Assembly: GCA_021654635.1 (NCBI GenBank)
Contig: AP025179.1
Span: forward strand, 3,906,001-3,970,000
Reading direction: 5' to 3'
DNA from: Mycobacterium kiyosense
GTDB lineage: Bacteria > Actinomycetota > Actinomycetes > Mycobacteriales > Mycobacteriaceae
DNA: 64,000 bases
The translations under genes and the position numbers were made by a program. The notes under the pieces were generated by a model. It was not told where the DNA came from. It did not search any database and saw only the letters and a program-made list of their open reading frames with translations. Below, piece by piece: positions 53,929 to 63,185 of this stretch. Each line of letters begins with the position of its first letter. Positions within the stretch are counted from its first letter, which is position 1.

Positions 53929-54777
53929 ATGACGACCGCCGACTCCACGCCCGCACTCGACGCGTTCTTCACGGTCGACGGCGAGTTCTACCTGCCCGGT
54001 GAGATGACGCGGGGTCCCTGGGGCGCGACGATGGGCGGTCAGATCGTCGGCGGTCTGTTGGGTTGGGGAATCGAACAATCCGGTATCGAACAATCCGGTA
54101 TCGACGCGGATTTTCAGCCCGCCCGGCTCACCGTGGACCTACTGCGGCCGGCGCTGCTCGAGCCGGTGCAGATTCATACCTCGGTGCAGCGCGCAGGTCG
54201 TCGTCTCAGGCTCGTCGACGGCACGCTGGTGCAGAACGGGAAGACCGTGGCGCGGGCCAGCGCGCTGTTTCTGCGCCGCGGCGACCATCCCGAGGGCGAA
54301 GTCTGGTCGGCAGCAGTGCAGATGCCGCCCCTTCCGGCCGGCTCGGCGGGTTTTCCGGACGACATGCCGTTCCACATCTGGGGGTACGGCGCCACTTCGG
54401 CAGGCAGCCCGGGTATCGCGGCCGGCGAGTGGGAGCAGACACACTCCCAGAAATTCGCCTGGACAAGGCTTTTCCGTCCGTTGGTGGAGGGCTTTCCGTT
54501 GACCCCGTTCACCCGGCTGGCGTTCGTCGGGGATGTGACAAGCTCGCTAACCCATTGGGGCACAGGGGGTTTGCGGTACATCAATGCCGACTACACGGTC
54601 ACCGCAAGCCGACTGCCGGAGGGCGAGTACGTCGGGTTGGCCGCCCAGAGTCATTACGCAGCCGCCGGAGTGGCCACCGGCAGCGCGATCCTGTTCGACC
54701 AGCACGGGCCGATCGGCACCAGTTCGGCGCTGGCCCTGGCGCAGCCCGCCGAGGCATTCAAACCGATGTTCACTTAG
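53929..54777 (+). CDS. Acyl-CoA thioesterase-like double-hotdog protein
   Basis: 282 residues from MTTADSTPALDAFFTVDGEF. Two hotdog units: FYLPGEMTRGPWGATMGGQI with the first helix, and a second half (YINADYTVTASRLPEGEYVG, GVATGSAILFDQHGPIGTSS) as in TesB-like acyl-CoA thioesterases. A perfect 15-base tandem copy (atcgaacaatccggt at 54070-54084 and 54085-54099) duplicates I-E-Q-S-G in the helix. Acyl substrate unknown. Confidence 0.85.
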   Translation: MTTADSTPALDAFFTVDGEFYLPGEMTRGPWGATMGGQIVGGLLGWGIEQSGIEQSGIDADFQPARLTVDLLRPALLEPVQIHTSVQRAGRRLRLVDGTLVQNGKTVARASALFLRRGDHPEGEVWSAAVQMPPLPAGSAGFPDDMPFHIWGYGATSAGSPGIAAGEWEQTHSQKFAWTRLFRPLVEGFPLTPFTRLAFVGDVTSSLTHWGTGGLRYINADYTVTASRLPEGEYVGLAAQSHYAAAGVATGSAILFDQHGPIGTSSALALAQPAEAFKPMFT

Positions 54778-55022
54778 CCGAAACGCCACCGGGCTGCCAG
54801 ACCTCGGCCCGGGTGCGGCGTTTGGGTTATGCTGACGCTCCATCAGCCGCGACCGGATCCGCACGTCTCGGGTGGCGGGCGGACGGTCACTACGACGGGT
54901 GGACATTCCCTTGGAGGGGAACCGGCCATGCGCATTCACTTAACACCGCTACTCCTTTTCCGGACCCCTTTCCCGTACTGCGCAGTCCGGCCGGCAGCGC
55001 CCACCCCGGTGTGCCCTGCGCC

Positions 55023-58000
55023 GTGACGACCCCGGTGCTCGACCTCGACGGCCGGCTGATCAACCGGCAGCAGGAGTTCGCCGAACTTCGGGCCGCGGTG
55101 GAAACGGCGGGACGTGTCGGCGGTGAGTGCCTGCTGCTCAGCGGGACACCGGGAGTCGGCAAGTCGACGCTCATGCAGGCCTTCGGCGTCGAGGTGTCCG
55201 AACGTGGCTGCGTGTTCGCGTACGGCAGGTGCCGGGACGGCGCCGCCGCCCCCTACGCGGCGCTGTCGGACGCGCTCGGCTCGCTGGTGCGCAGCATGCA
55301 GGTCACCGGGCCGCCCGAATGCGAGCACTGGCGCGCCGATCTGGTCAGCGAGATGTCGGGGTTTGCGGGCATTCTCGGCGAACTCGTGCCCGACCTGGCG
55401 GCGGTGCTGGGCGGCCCCTCGGACGAAGTCGACCTCGATGCGGCGGACTCGCGCCGCCAATTGCACCGCGCCGCCATTCGGCTGTTGTCCGCCACGGCGT
55501 CCTATCGGCCGGTGGTCCTGGCGATCGACGACCTGCAGTGGGCCGATCGGGACACACTGCTGCTGCTGGCCGAACTCTTGACGGTGTCGCTGCGCAACGT
55601 CCTGGTCGTCGGTGCGTACCGCTCGGGTGCGTTCGATGCGACCGCGGCGGGCATCAGAGCGCAGAGCCTGAAGACGATCGAGCTCGAACCGCTGGCCGCC
55701 GATGATGTCGAGGAGCTGCTCGCCGAGGTGTGCGGTCGCAGCGTGGAGATGCGCGACGTGGCAGCGGAGTTCCACCATCGGACCGGCGGCAACCCGCTGC
55801 AGCTGCGTCAGCTGTTCTATCGGGCGCAACGCGAAGGCGCGCTCAACCCGGCCGGCCCGGGCGGCCGCCCGAGTTGGGATCTGCGCGTACTCAGCTCGAT
55901 CGAGGTCTCCGCCACCGCCGCGGAGTTCCTGGGGCGCTACCTCGATCAGCTCCGCCCGACCGACCGGGAGGTGTTGAGTTCGTTGTCGTGTATCGGCACC
56001 GAGTTCGACCTCGACGACGCGACGGCAGCGGCCGCGCGGTCTCCCGACGTCGTGGCCCACGCGCTGTGGGTGTGCCTCGAGCTTCGTTTGGTCGAGGCCC
56101 TCGACGGCGGTGGCCAGCGGATTACCAACGCGATCAGCCGCGACGCCCGCTACCGGTTCAGCCACGACCGGGTAGCCGAGGCAGCGCGCGCCGGGATGTC
56201 CGCCGATCAGATGCGCGCCGTGCACCTGCGTATCGGGCGGCGACTGGTCACGCTCGGGGACGATCGGGTGTTCGAGGCCGCGCGCCACGTCGGGATCGGC
56301 GGGCTGGGGTTGGCCGACGAGGTCGAACGCACCGGTTTCGTCGAGGTGGTGCGGCGGGCGGCGCGCAAGGCCCGGGCGCAGGCTTCGTTCCCGTTGGCCC
56401 TCGGGTATTGCCGTAATGCTCTGGATCTGCTTGGCGGGCAACGTTGGGCCGCCCACTTCGCGCTGACCCGGGAGCTGCAGCTCGACGCCGCCGAGGCCGC
56501 ACTGCTGGTTGGTGACATACCGGTGCTCAATGCGCTGCTCGACGAGGCCGAGCAGATGCTGTACGAACCGCCGGACCGCGCGCGCCTGGCCTATCTACGG
56601 CTCAAGGGCCGGGTCGCGGAGAACCGCCTGCAGGAGGCGCTCGAAATCGGGCTGCAAGCCCTCGACGAACTCGGCGAAAAGATCCCCAGCGAGGCGGGCA
56701 AGCCGCGGATGGGCAACGCGATCGTCCGGATGCGACTGACGATGAGCCGCTGGAGCAGCGAGCGACTGCTGGACCTGCCGCACTGTGCGGACCGGCGGGT
56801 CATCGAAATCCAGCCGATTCTCGCCGAACTGTGCAGGTTGTCGGTGCTCGTCCGGCCCAACCTGTTGCCCTTGCTGGTACGCAAGCAACTCGATCTGATG
56901 CTGGCCCACGGCCACACACCCTCCTCGCCGGTGGTGATCGGCGGTTACGGGATTGTGCTCGTACTGCTCGGTGACCATGCCGGCAGCCAGCGCTTCGGCG
57001 AGGTCGGCATGATGCTTGCCGAGCGACCGGAATTCCGGGACGCGCGGCCGCAGACGTTGTTCATGCACCTGGACTTCATCCAGCACTGGCGCCACCCGCT
57101 CCGCGACGGCCTGAGCGAGCTTCGCGACGCCATCGAGGAGGCGCTCGACCAGGGCGACCAGGAGAGCGCTGCAAGCCTGGTCGCCGTCCTGCTCTCGCAG
57201 TCGTTCTGCGTCGGTCGTCCGCTCGCGGAGATCGACGCAATCGCCAGCTCCCTGATCCCGCACATCCGTTCCCAGCCGGTGCACAGCTCGCTATGCCAGG
57301 CCATGCACCAGTTCTGCCTCAACCTGATGGGCCGCAGCGCCGATCCCGTCCTCCTCGCCGGCGAAAGCGGATACGACGAGCGAGAGGTGCTGCCAGCCGC
57401 CCGACGGGAGGGCGACGAGGTGTCGCTGAGTGTCGCCGCAGCCATGAAGCAGGGCCTGCACTTCTGGTGCGGGGACCACGCCGGCGCGGTCGCCGCCACC
57501 CCGGAGGCAATCGAGCACCTCGGGGGTCTGGCCGGCACCGCGGTGTCAGAACTTGTCCACCTCATCGCCGCGCTCAGCATGATCCGGTGCGCGCCTCGGG
57601 ATCGCTCGACGGCGCGTTTCGTCCGCCAGACGCTGGCGTCGCACCGCAAGTGGGCGACGGAGGCACCGGAAAACTACGCAGCGCCCTATGCCCTGATCCG
57701 GGGCGCATGGGCGCGAGCGCGGGGGCAACACGCCAAGGCCGAGCGCCACCTGCACAGGGCGATCGAGCTCGCCGAGAAAAATCAGCTGCCGATGATCAGT
57801 GCGCGAGCCCAGGAGGAGGCGGCCGCCCTCTATGCCGACACCAGCCGGACGACGCTGCGCGACCATATGCTGCGATCGGCCTATCAGCGCTGGCTGAACC
57901 TGGGTTTCAAGGTGCGTACCGACTGGCTGGCGCGGGAACATCCCTGGCTGCTCAGACGCGATCTCAAGACGGATGCGGCCGGGATCGACCCGGTCGGCGC

Positions 58001-59369
58001 CCATCAGCTGCTGCACGCGCTGTCGGGCGCCCGGACCCCGGACGGCTTGGCCAACATCATTCTGGGCTCGGTGGCGGACACGACCGGTGCGCGCCGCGTC
58101 CTGTTCCTCACCGGTGCAGCGGAGAATCTGTCGGTCCGCGCCATCCACGAACACGGCGACATCTCGATCGTGGACGGCCCCTGGACCGAAGTGCCCTACG
58201 ACGCCGACATCGTGCGCCGCGCGATGGGCACCGGCTCCCCCATGATCGTCGCCGCCGAGCCCGCCCAACCGGGTGGCCGGTCACCGGGACGCGGTCAACA
58301 GCATCCGGGCCCGTCCGTGCTCGTCGTTCCGATCACGTTGCAGGACAAAATAATCGGCGTCATTTACGCCGAGCAGGACGAATCCGGCGGAAGCTTCACC
58401 GCCGACCACGAACAGGCGGTCGCCTTCTTGAGCGCCCAGGCCGCCGCGCCCCTGTGGAACTTCCAGCTCGAGGCACGCCTGCGGGCCGCCGACGAGCACC
58501 GACAGTCCCTGATCGACGTGCAATCCCGGTTTGTGCCCAATGAACTGCTGCGCATCCTCGACATCGACGACCTTCGCCGCGTCCGCAGCGGCTACCGGGT
58601 GGAACGCGAGATGACCGTGCTCATCAGCGATATCCGGGGTTATACGACCATGATCGAGGACATGGACGTCGCCGAGGCGGGCAACCTGGCGATGGGCTTC
58701 CTGCGGGCTGTCGAGCTGCCGATCATCAGCTACAACGGCATGATTCAAGACGTGCGCGGGGACGAGATCGTCGCCGTGTTCGAGTCCGAGTCCGACGGCA
58801 TCCGCGCGGGATTGGCCATGCTGCGCTCGCTGCGCGAGCACAACCAGGAACGCAGAGCACTCGGCTCCGAGGAGCTGCGGGCGGGCATCGGCATCAACAC
58901 AGGCGCGGTGGCGGTCGGGCTCGTCGGTGGGGTGAACCGGATGGTGCTCACCATCATCGGCGACGCGGTGAACCTCGCCGCACGTATCGAGAGCACCAAC
59001 AAGCGTTACGGCTCGGCGTTGCTCATCTCCGACCGCACCTATCAGCGCCTCTCGTCGTCCGAGCAATTCGACATCCGGCGCATGGAGCGCGTGATGGTGG
59101 TCAACCGACGTCGACCGGTGACGATTTACGAAGTGTACGAAGAGGATTCGGCTCCCCTGCGGGCCGCAAAGCGCGCGGCGCAACCCGCGTTCGACGAGGC
59201 CTTCGCATTGTTCGACGCGGGCGACGTCGAGGGGGCGCGCGCCGCTTTCGAACGATGCCGCGAGTTGTTGCCCGAGGATCCCGTAGCACCGCTGCATCTG
59301 GCGCACTGCGACGCGGTGGCACGCGGTGAGCTGACCCCTGGTCAAGAGATAGCCCTGATGACCAAGTAG
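55023..59369 (+). CDS. AAA/STAND ATPase - TPR-like - GAF - class III nucleotide cyclase
   Basis: About 1,448 residues, starting at GTG 55023 (GTG 55011 also possible; no clear ribosome site). Residues 1-300: AAA_16-type ATPase with P-loop GTPGVGKST (41-49) and Walker B VVLAIDDLQWAD (~160). ~320-990: helical repeats. ~1000-1150: GAF domain (DPVGAHQLLHALSGARTPDG, VPITLQDKIIGVIYAEQDES). ~1195-1380: class III cyclase with first metal Asp in LISDIRGYTTM, second metal Asp in DVRGDEIVAVF, and IIGDAVNLAARIES carrying the transition-state Asn and Arg. The position three before GD, normally Lys in adenylyl cyclases, is Asp. The rest is a TPR-like tail. Signal and nucleotide are unknown. Confidence 0.88.
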   Translation: MTTPVLDLDGRLINRQQEFAELRAAVETAGRVGGECLLLSGTPGVGKSTLMQAFGVEVSERGCVFAYGRCRDGAAAPYAALSDALGSLVRSMQVTGPPECEHWRADLVSEMSGFAGILGELVPDLAAVLGGPSDEVDLDAADSRRQLHRAAIRLLSATASYRPVVLAIDDLQWADRDTLLLLAELLTVSLRNVLVVGAYRSGAFDATAAGIRAQSLKTIELEPLAADDVEELLAEVCGRSVEMRDVAAEFHHRTGGNPLQLRQLFYRAQREGALNPAGPGGRPSWDLRVLSSIEVSATAAEFLGRYLDQLRPTDREVLSSLSCIGTEFDLDDATAAAARSPDVVAHALWVCLELRLVEALDGGGQRITNAISRDARYRFSHDRVAEAARAGMSADQMRAVHLRIGRRLVTLGDDRVFEAARHVGIGGLGLADEVERTGFVEVVRRAARKARAQASFPLALGYCRNALDLLGGQRWAAHFALTRELQLDAAEAALLVGDIPVLNALLDEAEQMLYEPPDRARLAYLRLKGRVAENRLQEALEIGLQALDELGEKIPSEAGKPRMGNAIVRMRLTMSRWSSERLLDLPHCADRRVIEIQPILAELCRLSVLVRPNLLPLLVRKQLDLMLAHGHTPSSPVVIGGYGIVLVLLGDHAGSQRFGEVGMMLAERPEFRDARPQTLFMHLDFIQHWRHPLRDGLSELRDAIEEALDQGDQESAASLVAVLLSQSFCVGRPLAEIDAIASSLIPHIRSQPVHSSLCQAMHQFCLNLMGRSADPVLLAGESGYDEREVLPAARREGDEVSLSVAAAMKQGLHFWCGDHAGAVAATPEAIEHLGGLAGTAVSELVHLIAALSMIRCAPRDRSTARFVRQTLASHRKWATEAPENYAAPYALIRGAWARARGQHAKAERHLHRAIELAEKNQLPMISARAQEEAAALYADTSRTTLRDHMLRSAYQRWLNLGFKVRTDWLAREHPWLLRRDLKTDAAGIDPVGAHQLLHALSGARTPDGLANIILGSVADTTGARRVLFLTGAAENLSVRAIHEHGDISIVDGPWTEVPYDADIVRRAMGTGSPMIVAAEPAQPGGRSPGRGQQHPGPSVLVVPITLQDKIIGVIYAEQDESGGSFTADHEQAVAFLSAQAAAPLWNFQLEARLRAADEHRQSLIDVQSRFVPNELLRILDIDDLRRVRSGYRVEREMTVLISDIRGYTTMIEDMDVAEAGNLAMGFLRAVELPIISYNGMIQDVRGDEIVAVFESESDGIRAGLAMLRSLREHNQERRALGSEELRAGIGINTGAVAVGLVGGVNRMVLTIIGDAVNLAARIESTNKRYGSALLISDRTYQRLSSSEQFDIRRMERVMVVNRRRPVTIYEVYEEDSAPLRAAKRAAQPAFDEAFALFDAGDVEGARAAFERCRELLPEDPVAPLHLAHCDAVARGELTPGQEIALMTK

Positions 59370-59470
59370 CGCACTACTTCACTTTTGAACCTCGGCAATT
59401 TAATTGCGCACACGTTGATTCTGTCTGCCATGATTTGAACGACAGTCGGGGCCGGCAAGGAGTGTCAGAC

Positions 59471-60247
59471 ATGTATCTGAGTGCGGAGCGGTTGGCCCTG
59501 GCCAACCAAACAGTCCGAGAGACTTTCGAGCAGACCAGCGTCGCCTGGCAGGCCATCCCGCACTGGGACACCGGCGACCCCAGCCAGACGGCGGTGTCCC
59601 AAGACAACTTGACCCCGCCGATCAACCTGTTGTCGCTCACCCCAGCGCACGTCGTTTCATTCACGCTGACGCTGGCCGAGGTTGTCGCCCCGACTGCCGA
59701 CACATTGCTGGCGAACGTGATCGCCAGCACCGTCCAGCTTGCCGCAGATTTCGACACCGCCGTATTCCCGGCGCTGCTGACGGGGACGACACCCAAGCAG
59801 GTGGTCGGCGGAATTACCGCATCGGATCTCCTGATTGCGCTGATCGCGGCCCGCGCGCAGGTAGAGAACAACGGATACCGTGCCCCGTCGTGTCTGGTCA
59901 CCGACACGTTCGGGGTGATGGCGCTCGCCGCGAGCACGATCGCGAACGGTTACGCCGGAACGGACGTGCTGCTACCTCCGGCGAACGTCAACTCCCTGCA
60001 GCGGGTTGACACGCTCGCGACCGACCCCGATGTCCGCGGGTGGCTGCTGGGACGGCGCCAGCGAATTGCGCCCGCAGGCGCAGCGGACGCGTCGGCGGGT
60101 GAAGAAGCGGTGGACATCGCCGTCAGCATTCCTCCCAGCCTGGAAGTCGTCGGCGAAGTGGCCGCTAACACAATCGAATTGAGAGTCCGCATCGCATACG
60201 CCACCAGGGTGAAGGATGAAGGCGGCCTCGTTGCCTTCACCGTCTGA
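59471..60247 (+). CDS. Capsid-like (possible HK97-fold/encapsulin-like) protein, first gene of a terpenoid operon
   Basis: 258 residues from ATG 59471, with aaggag at 59457-59462. No signal peptide, no membrane helix. The middle (DLLIALIAARAQVENNGYRA then LVTDTFGVMALAASTIAN) and end (VDIAVSIPPSLEVVGEVAAN, TIELRVRIAYATRVKDEGGL) resemble the domain-A sheet and C-terminal strand of HK97-type shell proteins and encapsulins, and GRRQRIAPAGAADASAGEEA resembles a flexible loop. I could not name a family with certainty; the capsid idea is from pattern and from the operon, in which encapsulins often precede terpene enzymes. The stop overlaps the next ATG (TGATG). Confidence 0.55.
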   Translation: MYLSAERLALANQTVRETFEQTSVAWQAIPHWDTGDPSQTAVSQDNLTPPINLLSLTPAHVVSFTLTLAEVVAPTADTLLANVIASTVQLAADFDTAVFPALLTGTTPKQVVGGITASDLLIALIAARAQVENNGYRAPSCLVTDTFGVMALAASTIANGYAGTDVLLPPANVNSLQRVDTLATDPDVRGWLLGRRQRIAPAGAADASAGEEAVDIAVSIPPSLEVVGEVAANTIELRVRIAYATRVKDEGGLVAFTV

Positions 60248-61431
60248 TGACAGCCACGCTGCCTGACGCGCGGCCGGTACCGACGGCGCTCAGCCCGCTC
60301 GAGGATTATCTCGCTGTATGCAAGGACGCTTGCTTCGGCGAGATCAAGCGGCTCTACAGTCCCGGTGACGCTCACTCGAGCGGTCTGCACGAAATGATCC
60401 TCGACTACCCGATGCGTGGCGGAAAAGCGCTGCGGCCGGCACTGAGCATTGCCACCTGCCTCGGGCTCGGTGGCCACCTCGAGGCGATACTGCCGACCGC
60501 CGCGACGCTGGAGCTCTATCACAACGCGTTCCTCATCCACGATGACATCGAGGACGAATCCTGGTGGCGGCGCGGCAAACCCACGCTGCACGTCGACCAC
60601 GGCGTGCCGATTGCGGTCAACGTCGGCGACGCCATGCTGTCGATGTCGCTGCAACCGCTGCTGGACAACGTCGAGCGCATCGGCCTCGGGCCCGCGCTAC
60701 GCATCCTGCGTGCCGTCGCGAAAATGACCCGGCTGACCGTCGACGGCCAGGCCGTGGAACTCGAGTGGGTCCGGTCCAACGCCTGGCGGCTCGACGACGC
60801 CGACTACCTGAACATGGTGGAACTGAAAACCAGCTGGTACTCCTTCATTACGCCGCTACAGGCCGGCGCGATCGCCGCCGGCGCGGGAGCCGAGCGGTTG
60901 GCGCCGCTGGAGTCCCTCGGCCGACATCTCGGCGCGGCCTTCCAGATCACCGACGACCTGCTGAACCTGCGGGCGGACCCGCAGGAATACGGCAAGGAGA
61001 TCGGCGGCGACCTGTGGGAGGGCAAGCGGACGCTGATGTTGTTGCACGCCTTGCGCACTGCCGAGCCCAACGACCGGGATCAGGCCGTGCGGATTCTGGC
61101 CAAGCGCCGTCCGAGCCCGGACGACGAGTTGGGGCTGAGCGAGCTGCTGGACCGGCTCGCCGCTCGCGGGCAACTGTCCCAGTCGGGCCGGGCCGAGATC
61201 GAGGCCCGGCTGCAGGGGCAGCATCCCTCAGAGCCCAAGACCCTCAACGACATTCGGTGGCTTTACGAATTGATGCACCGCGTCGGTTCACTCAAGCACG
61301 CCCGCGACATCGCCGCCCGGCAGGCACGGGAGGCGGCCAAAGTTCTTGCCACCCTGAATTGGTTGCCGCGCAGCCGCCACCGCGACGTGCTCGCCGACCT
61401 GGTCGACTACGTGCACGGGCGGACCCGATGA
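60247..61431 (+). CDS. Trans-polyprenyl diphosphate synthase
   Basis: 394 residues. RGGKALRP (57-64), first Asp-rich motif DDIED (99-103), GKEIGGDLWEGKRT (249-262) and second Asp motif DDLLN (236-240). It elongates allylic diphosphates with IPP in the cytosol, giving a C15-C20 or longer chain; the residues before the first motif are YHNAFLIH, with Ala at -5 and Phe at -4. The second motif has Asn for the last Asp, which is unusual. An N-terminal Pro/Ala extension of about 15 residues precedes the fold. The stop overlaps the next start by four bases. Confidence 0.88.
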   Translation: MTATLPDARPVPTALSPLEDYLAVCKDACFGEIKRLYSPGDAHSSGLHEMILDYPMRGGKALRPALSIATCLGLGGHLEAILPTAATLELYHNAFLIHDDIEDESWWRRGKPTLHVDHGVPIAVNVGDAMLSMSLQPLLDNVERIGLGPALRILRAVAKMTRLTVDGQAVELEWVRSNAWRLDDADYLNMVELKTSWYSFITPLQAGAIAAGAGAERLAPLESLGRHLGAAFQITDDLLNLRADPQEYGKEIGGDLWEGKRTLMLLHALRTAEPNDRDQAVRILAKRRPSPDDELGLSELLDRLAARGQLSQSGRAEIEARLQGQHPSEPKTLNDIRWLYELMHRVGSLKHARDIAARQAREAAKVLATLNWLPRSRHRDVLADLVDYVHGRTR

Positions 61432-61886
61432 ACCCCGAAGGCTTGATCGGCATGCTCGCGGAACTCGAGCGGATCCGCGAACTCACCCTCGACCTGATCG
61501 AACAACAGACCCCGCAGTTGCGTCCGGCCCCTCCGGATGAGGCCGACGGGACGGAGCGAACCGTCTTCGACGTCCTCGTCGGGCTGCGTCGTGCCGTCCT
61601 GGGCAATCCCGCGGCCGCCCGACGCATGCACGATCTCCTTGTTGCCGAAGGCCGCCGCTATGCACGCACCCCCCGTGGGACGCGGCTGCGCGACGCGCTG
61701 GTCGCCTCCGAAGCAGTGGAGAACCTGCGACGCGTCTGGGAGATGGTGAGCCTCAACATTTTGGACGGTCCCACCGCGCCCAGCGGCGTCCCGAACGCCT
61801 GGGCAGACCTGCTGGCCGACGCTTTGATCGGGCGTGGGCTCGACGATTCTGTCCTGGCTCGGCTGCGGCCCGAGGGGTTCGCATGA
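61428..61886 (+). CDS. Uncharacterised helical protein of the terpenoid operon
   Basis: 152 residues: MNPEGLIGMLAELERIRELT opens, then LIEQQTPQLRPAPPDEAD, a mostly helical Arg/Leu/Ala-rich body (LRRAVLGNPAAARRMHDLLV) and WADLLADALIGRGLDDSVLA. No signal, no membrane helix, no known motif. It overlaps both neighbours by four bases, so it is an integral operon member. It could be a cargo-binding, assembly or regulatory subunit; I have no direct evidence. Confidence 0.75.
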   Translation: MNPEGLIGMLAELERIRELTLDLIEQQTPQLRPAPPDEADGTERTVFDVLVGLRRAVLGNPAAARRMHDLLVAEGRRYARTPRGTRLRDALVASEAVENLRRVWEMVSLNILDGPTAPSGVPNAWADLLADALIGRGLDDSVLARLRPEGFA

Positions 61887-62164
61887 CGCTCACCGATCCC
61901 CGCGAAGCGCTCGCCGACCAGAGCGAGTTCATCGGCTACCTGGTTGGCATCGCCGGGCTGGCCCGGGTGGTTCACACCTTGGCCGCCGACGGCGACCGCC
62001 GCCCTGAAAGTCCCTGCGAGGCAGACGACTTCGTGCACGTCCTGCTCGGGGTGGCGAGTATCGGTGCGGGGATCGAGCAGCTCGCCAATCCAGTTGCCGC
62101 ACAGCAGGACATGACAGCCGATGCAACGCTTCCCGTCGCACCGAGCACGCGGTGGCTGCGATGA
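61883..62164 (+). CDS. Small uncharacterised protein of the terpenoid operon
   Basis: 93 residues: TDPREALADQSEFIGYLVGI, then AGLARVVHTLAADGDRRPES and ADDFVHVLLGVASIGAGIEQ. One moderately hydrophobic helix near residues 50-65, no clear signal peptide. No family recognised. Start and stop overlap the neighbours by four bases each. Confidence 0.7.
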   Translation: MTLTDPREALADQSEFIGYLVGIAGLARVVHTLAADGDRRPESPCEADDFVHVLLGVASIGAGIEQLANPVAAQQDMTADATLPVAPSTRWLR

Positions 62165-63185
62165 GTGCCCTGCTCGCGCGCAGCGACTTCCTCCGCGCCC
62201 CGGTGCTGGCCACCGCCCGGCCGGCGGGTTTCAAAGGAGTGGCACCACTTCGTGGTCCACGGTCGGGGGTTGCGGCTGTTGATCAACTTCAGCCTCACCA
62301 ATGAAGCGTTCGGGACAGATGAAGTCCGCCTTACGCCACGCGTCATCGTGATCGCGCGCGACGAGAATTTGGACGGGGGCCATCGAGCGGTTCGACGAGC
62401 GCGCGCTGAACGTCTCGGCCGATCTGGGTGAACTCACCATCGGCGACAGCCGGGTCTCCGTGCTACCCGACGGCTACCGCGTGTCAATCGACCTGCCCGA
62501 CAAGGGGATTCGCGGCGAACTGCACTTCACCTCCGGGTGCAGGCCAGTCGTGGTTCGTAACGAACCGGTGGGAGACGGCCGAATCAGCTGGCTCTTCGTA
62601 CCTCGGCTGCGCGCCGACGGATGGCTACGTATCGCCGGCCGGGAGTACCGGATGGAAAACGACCTTGCCTATCACGACCACAACTGGGGCCGCTTCTGGT
62701 GGGGCGACGACTTCGGCTGGACGTGGGGCACCGTTTTGCCGACCGAACCCGGCAACCCGTGGTCGATGGTAGTAGTGCAGATGACCGACCGCAGTCGGCT
62801 GCGCTGCCTGTCGCGTGCGCTCTACGTGTGGCATCACGACGAGCCTGCGGCGACGTTTCGGCACGCGGCGGTGCAGACGCGCTCGGACGGTCTGCTCAGC
62901 CGCGCGGCCGACTGCACCTTGCCGCCCCAAATGCGGTTGCTGCTCGACGGCGAGGTGCCAAGCGTCCCGGAGCGCCTCGACGTCACCGCAACCCGGGGCG
63001 CCGATACGGTGCACATCGAGTTCCGTTCGCGCTGTTATGCCCGCCTGGCGCAGCCGAGCGAAGTATGTCTCGATCGATCGACCGTGCTCTGCGAAACAGA
63101 CGGTAGCGCCCGAGCCACCGGAACGATCAACGGCGAAAACATCGACTTCGCCGGTACCGGTGTATTCGAGTTCCTACATGGCTGA
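62161..63185 (+). CDS. CrtC/AttH-like lipocalin-fold protein (carotenoid hydratase-like), two frameshifts
   Basis: About 340 residues after correction. YHDHNWGRFWWGDDFGWTWG is the conserved core of the CrtC/AttH/Svf1-like calycin superfamily (hydroxyneurosporene synthase-like), with FVVHGRGLRLLINFSLT, LPDGYRVSIDLPDKGIRGEL and the C-terminal strands. Members bind or hydrate isoprenoid double bonds. Two one-base insertions are needed: AAA at 62233-62235 and TTT at 62368-62370; then FKEWHHFVVHG and RDENWTGAIERFD read through. Start ATG 62161, four bases before the previous stop; end at 63185. Confidence 0.78.

Noticed and set aside
54063..55022. 320-codon upstream extension of the cyclase frame
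   Set aside because: It overlaps the thioesterase gene in another frame and shows no domain; the composition is the Arg/Gly/Ala pattern of GC-rich shadow frames.
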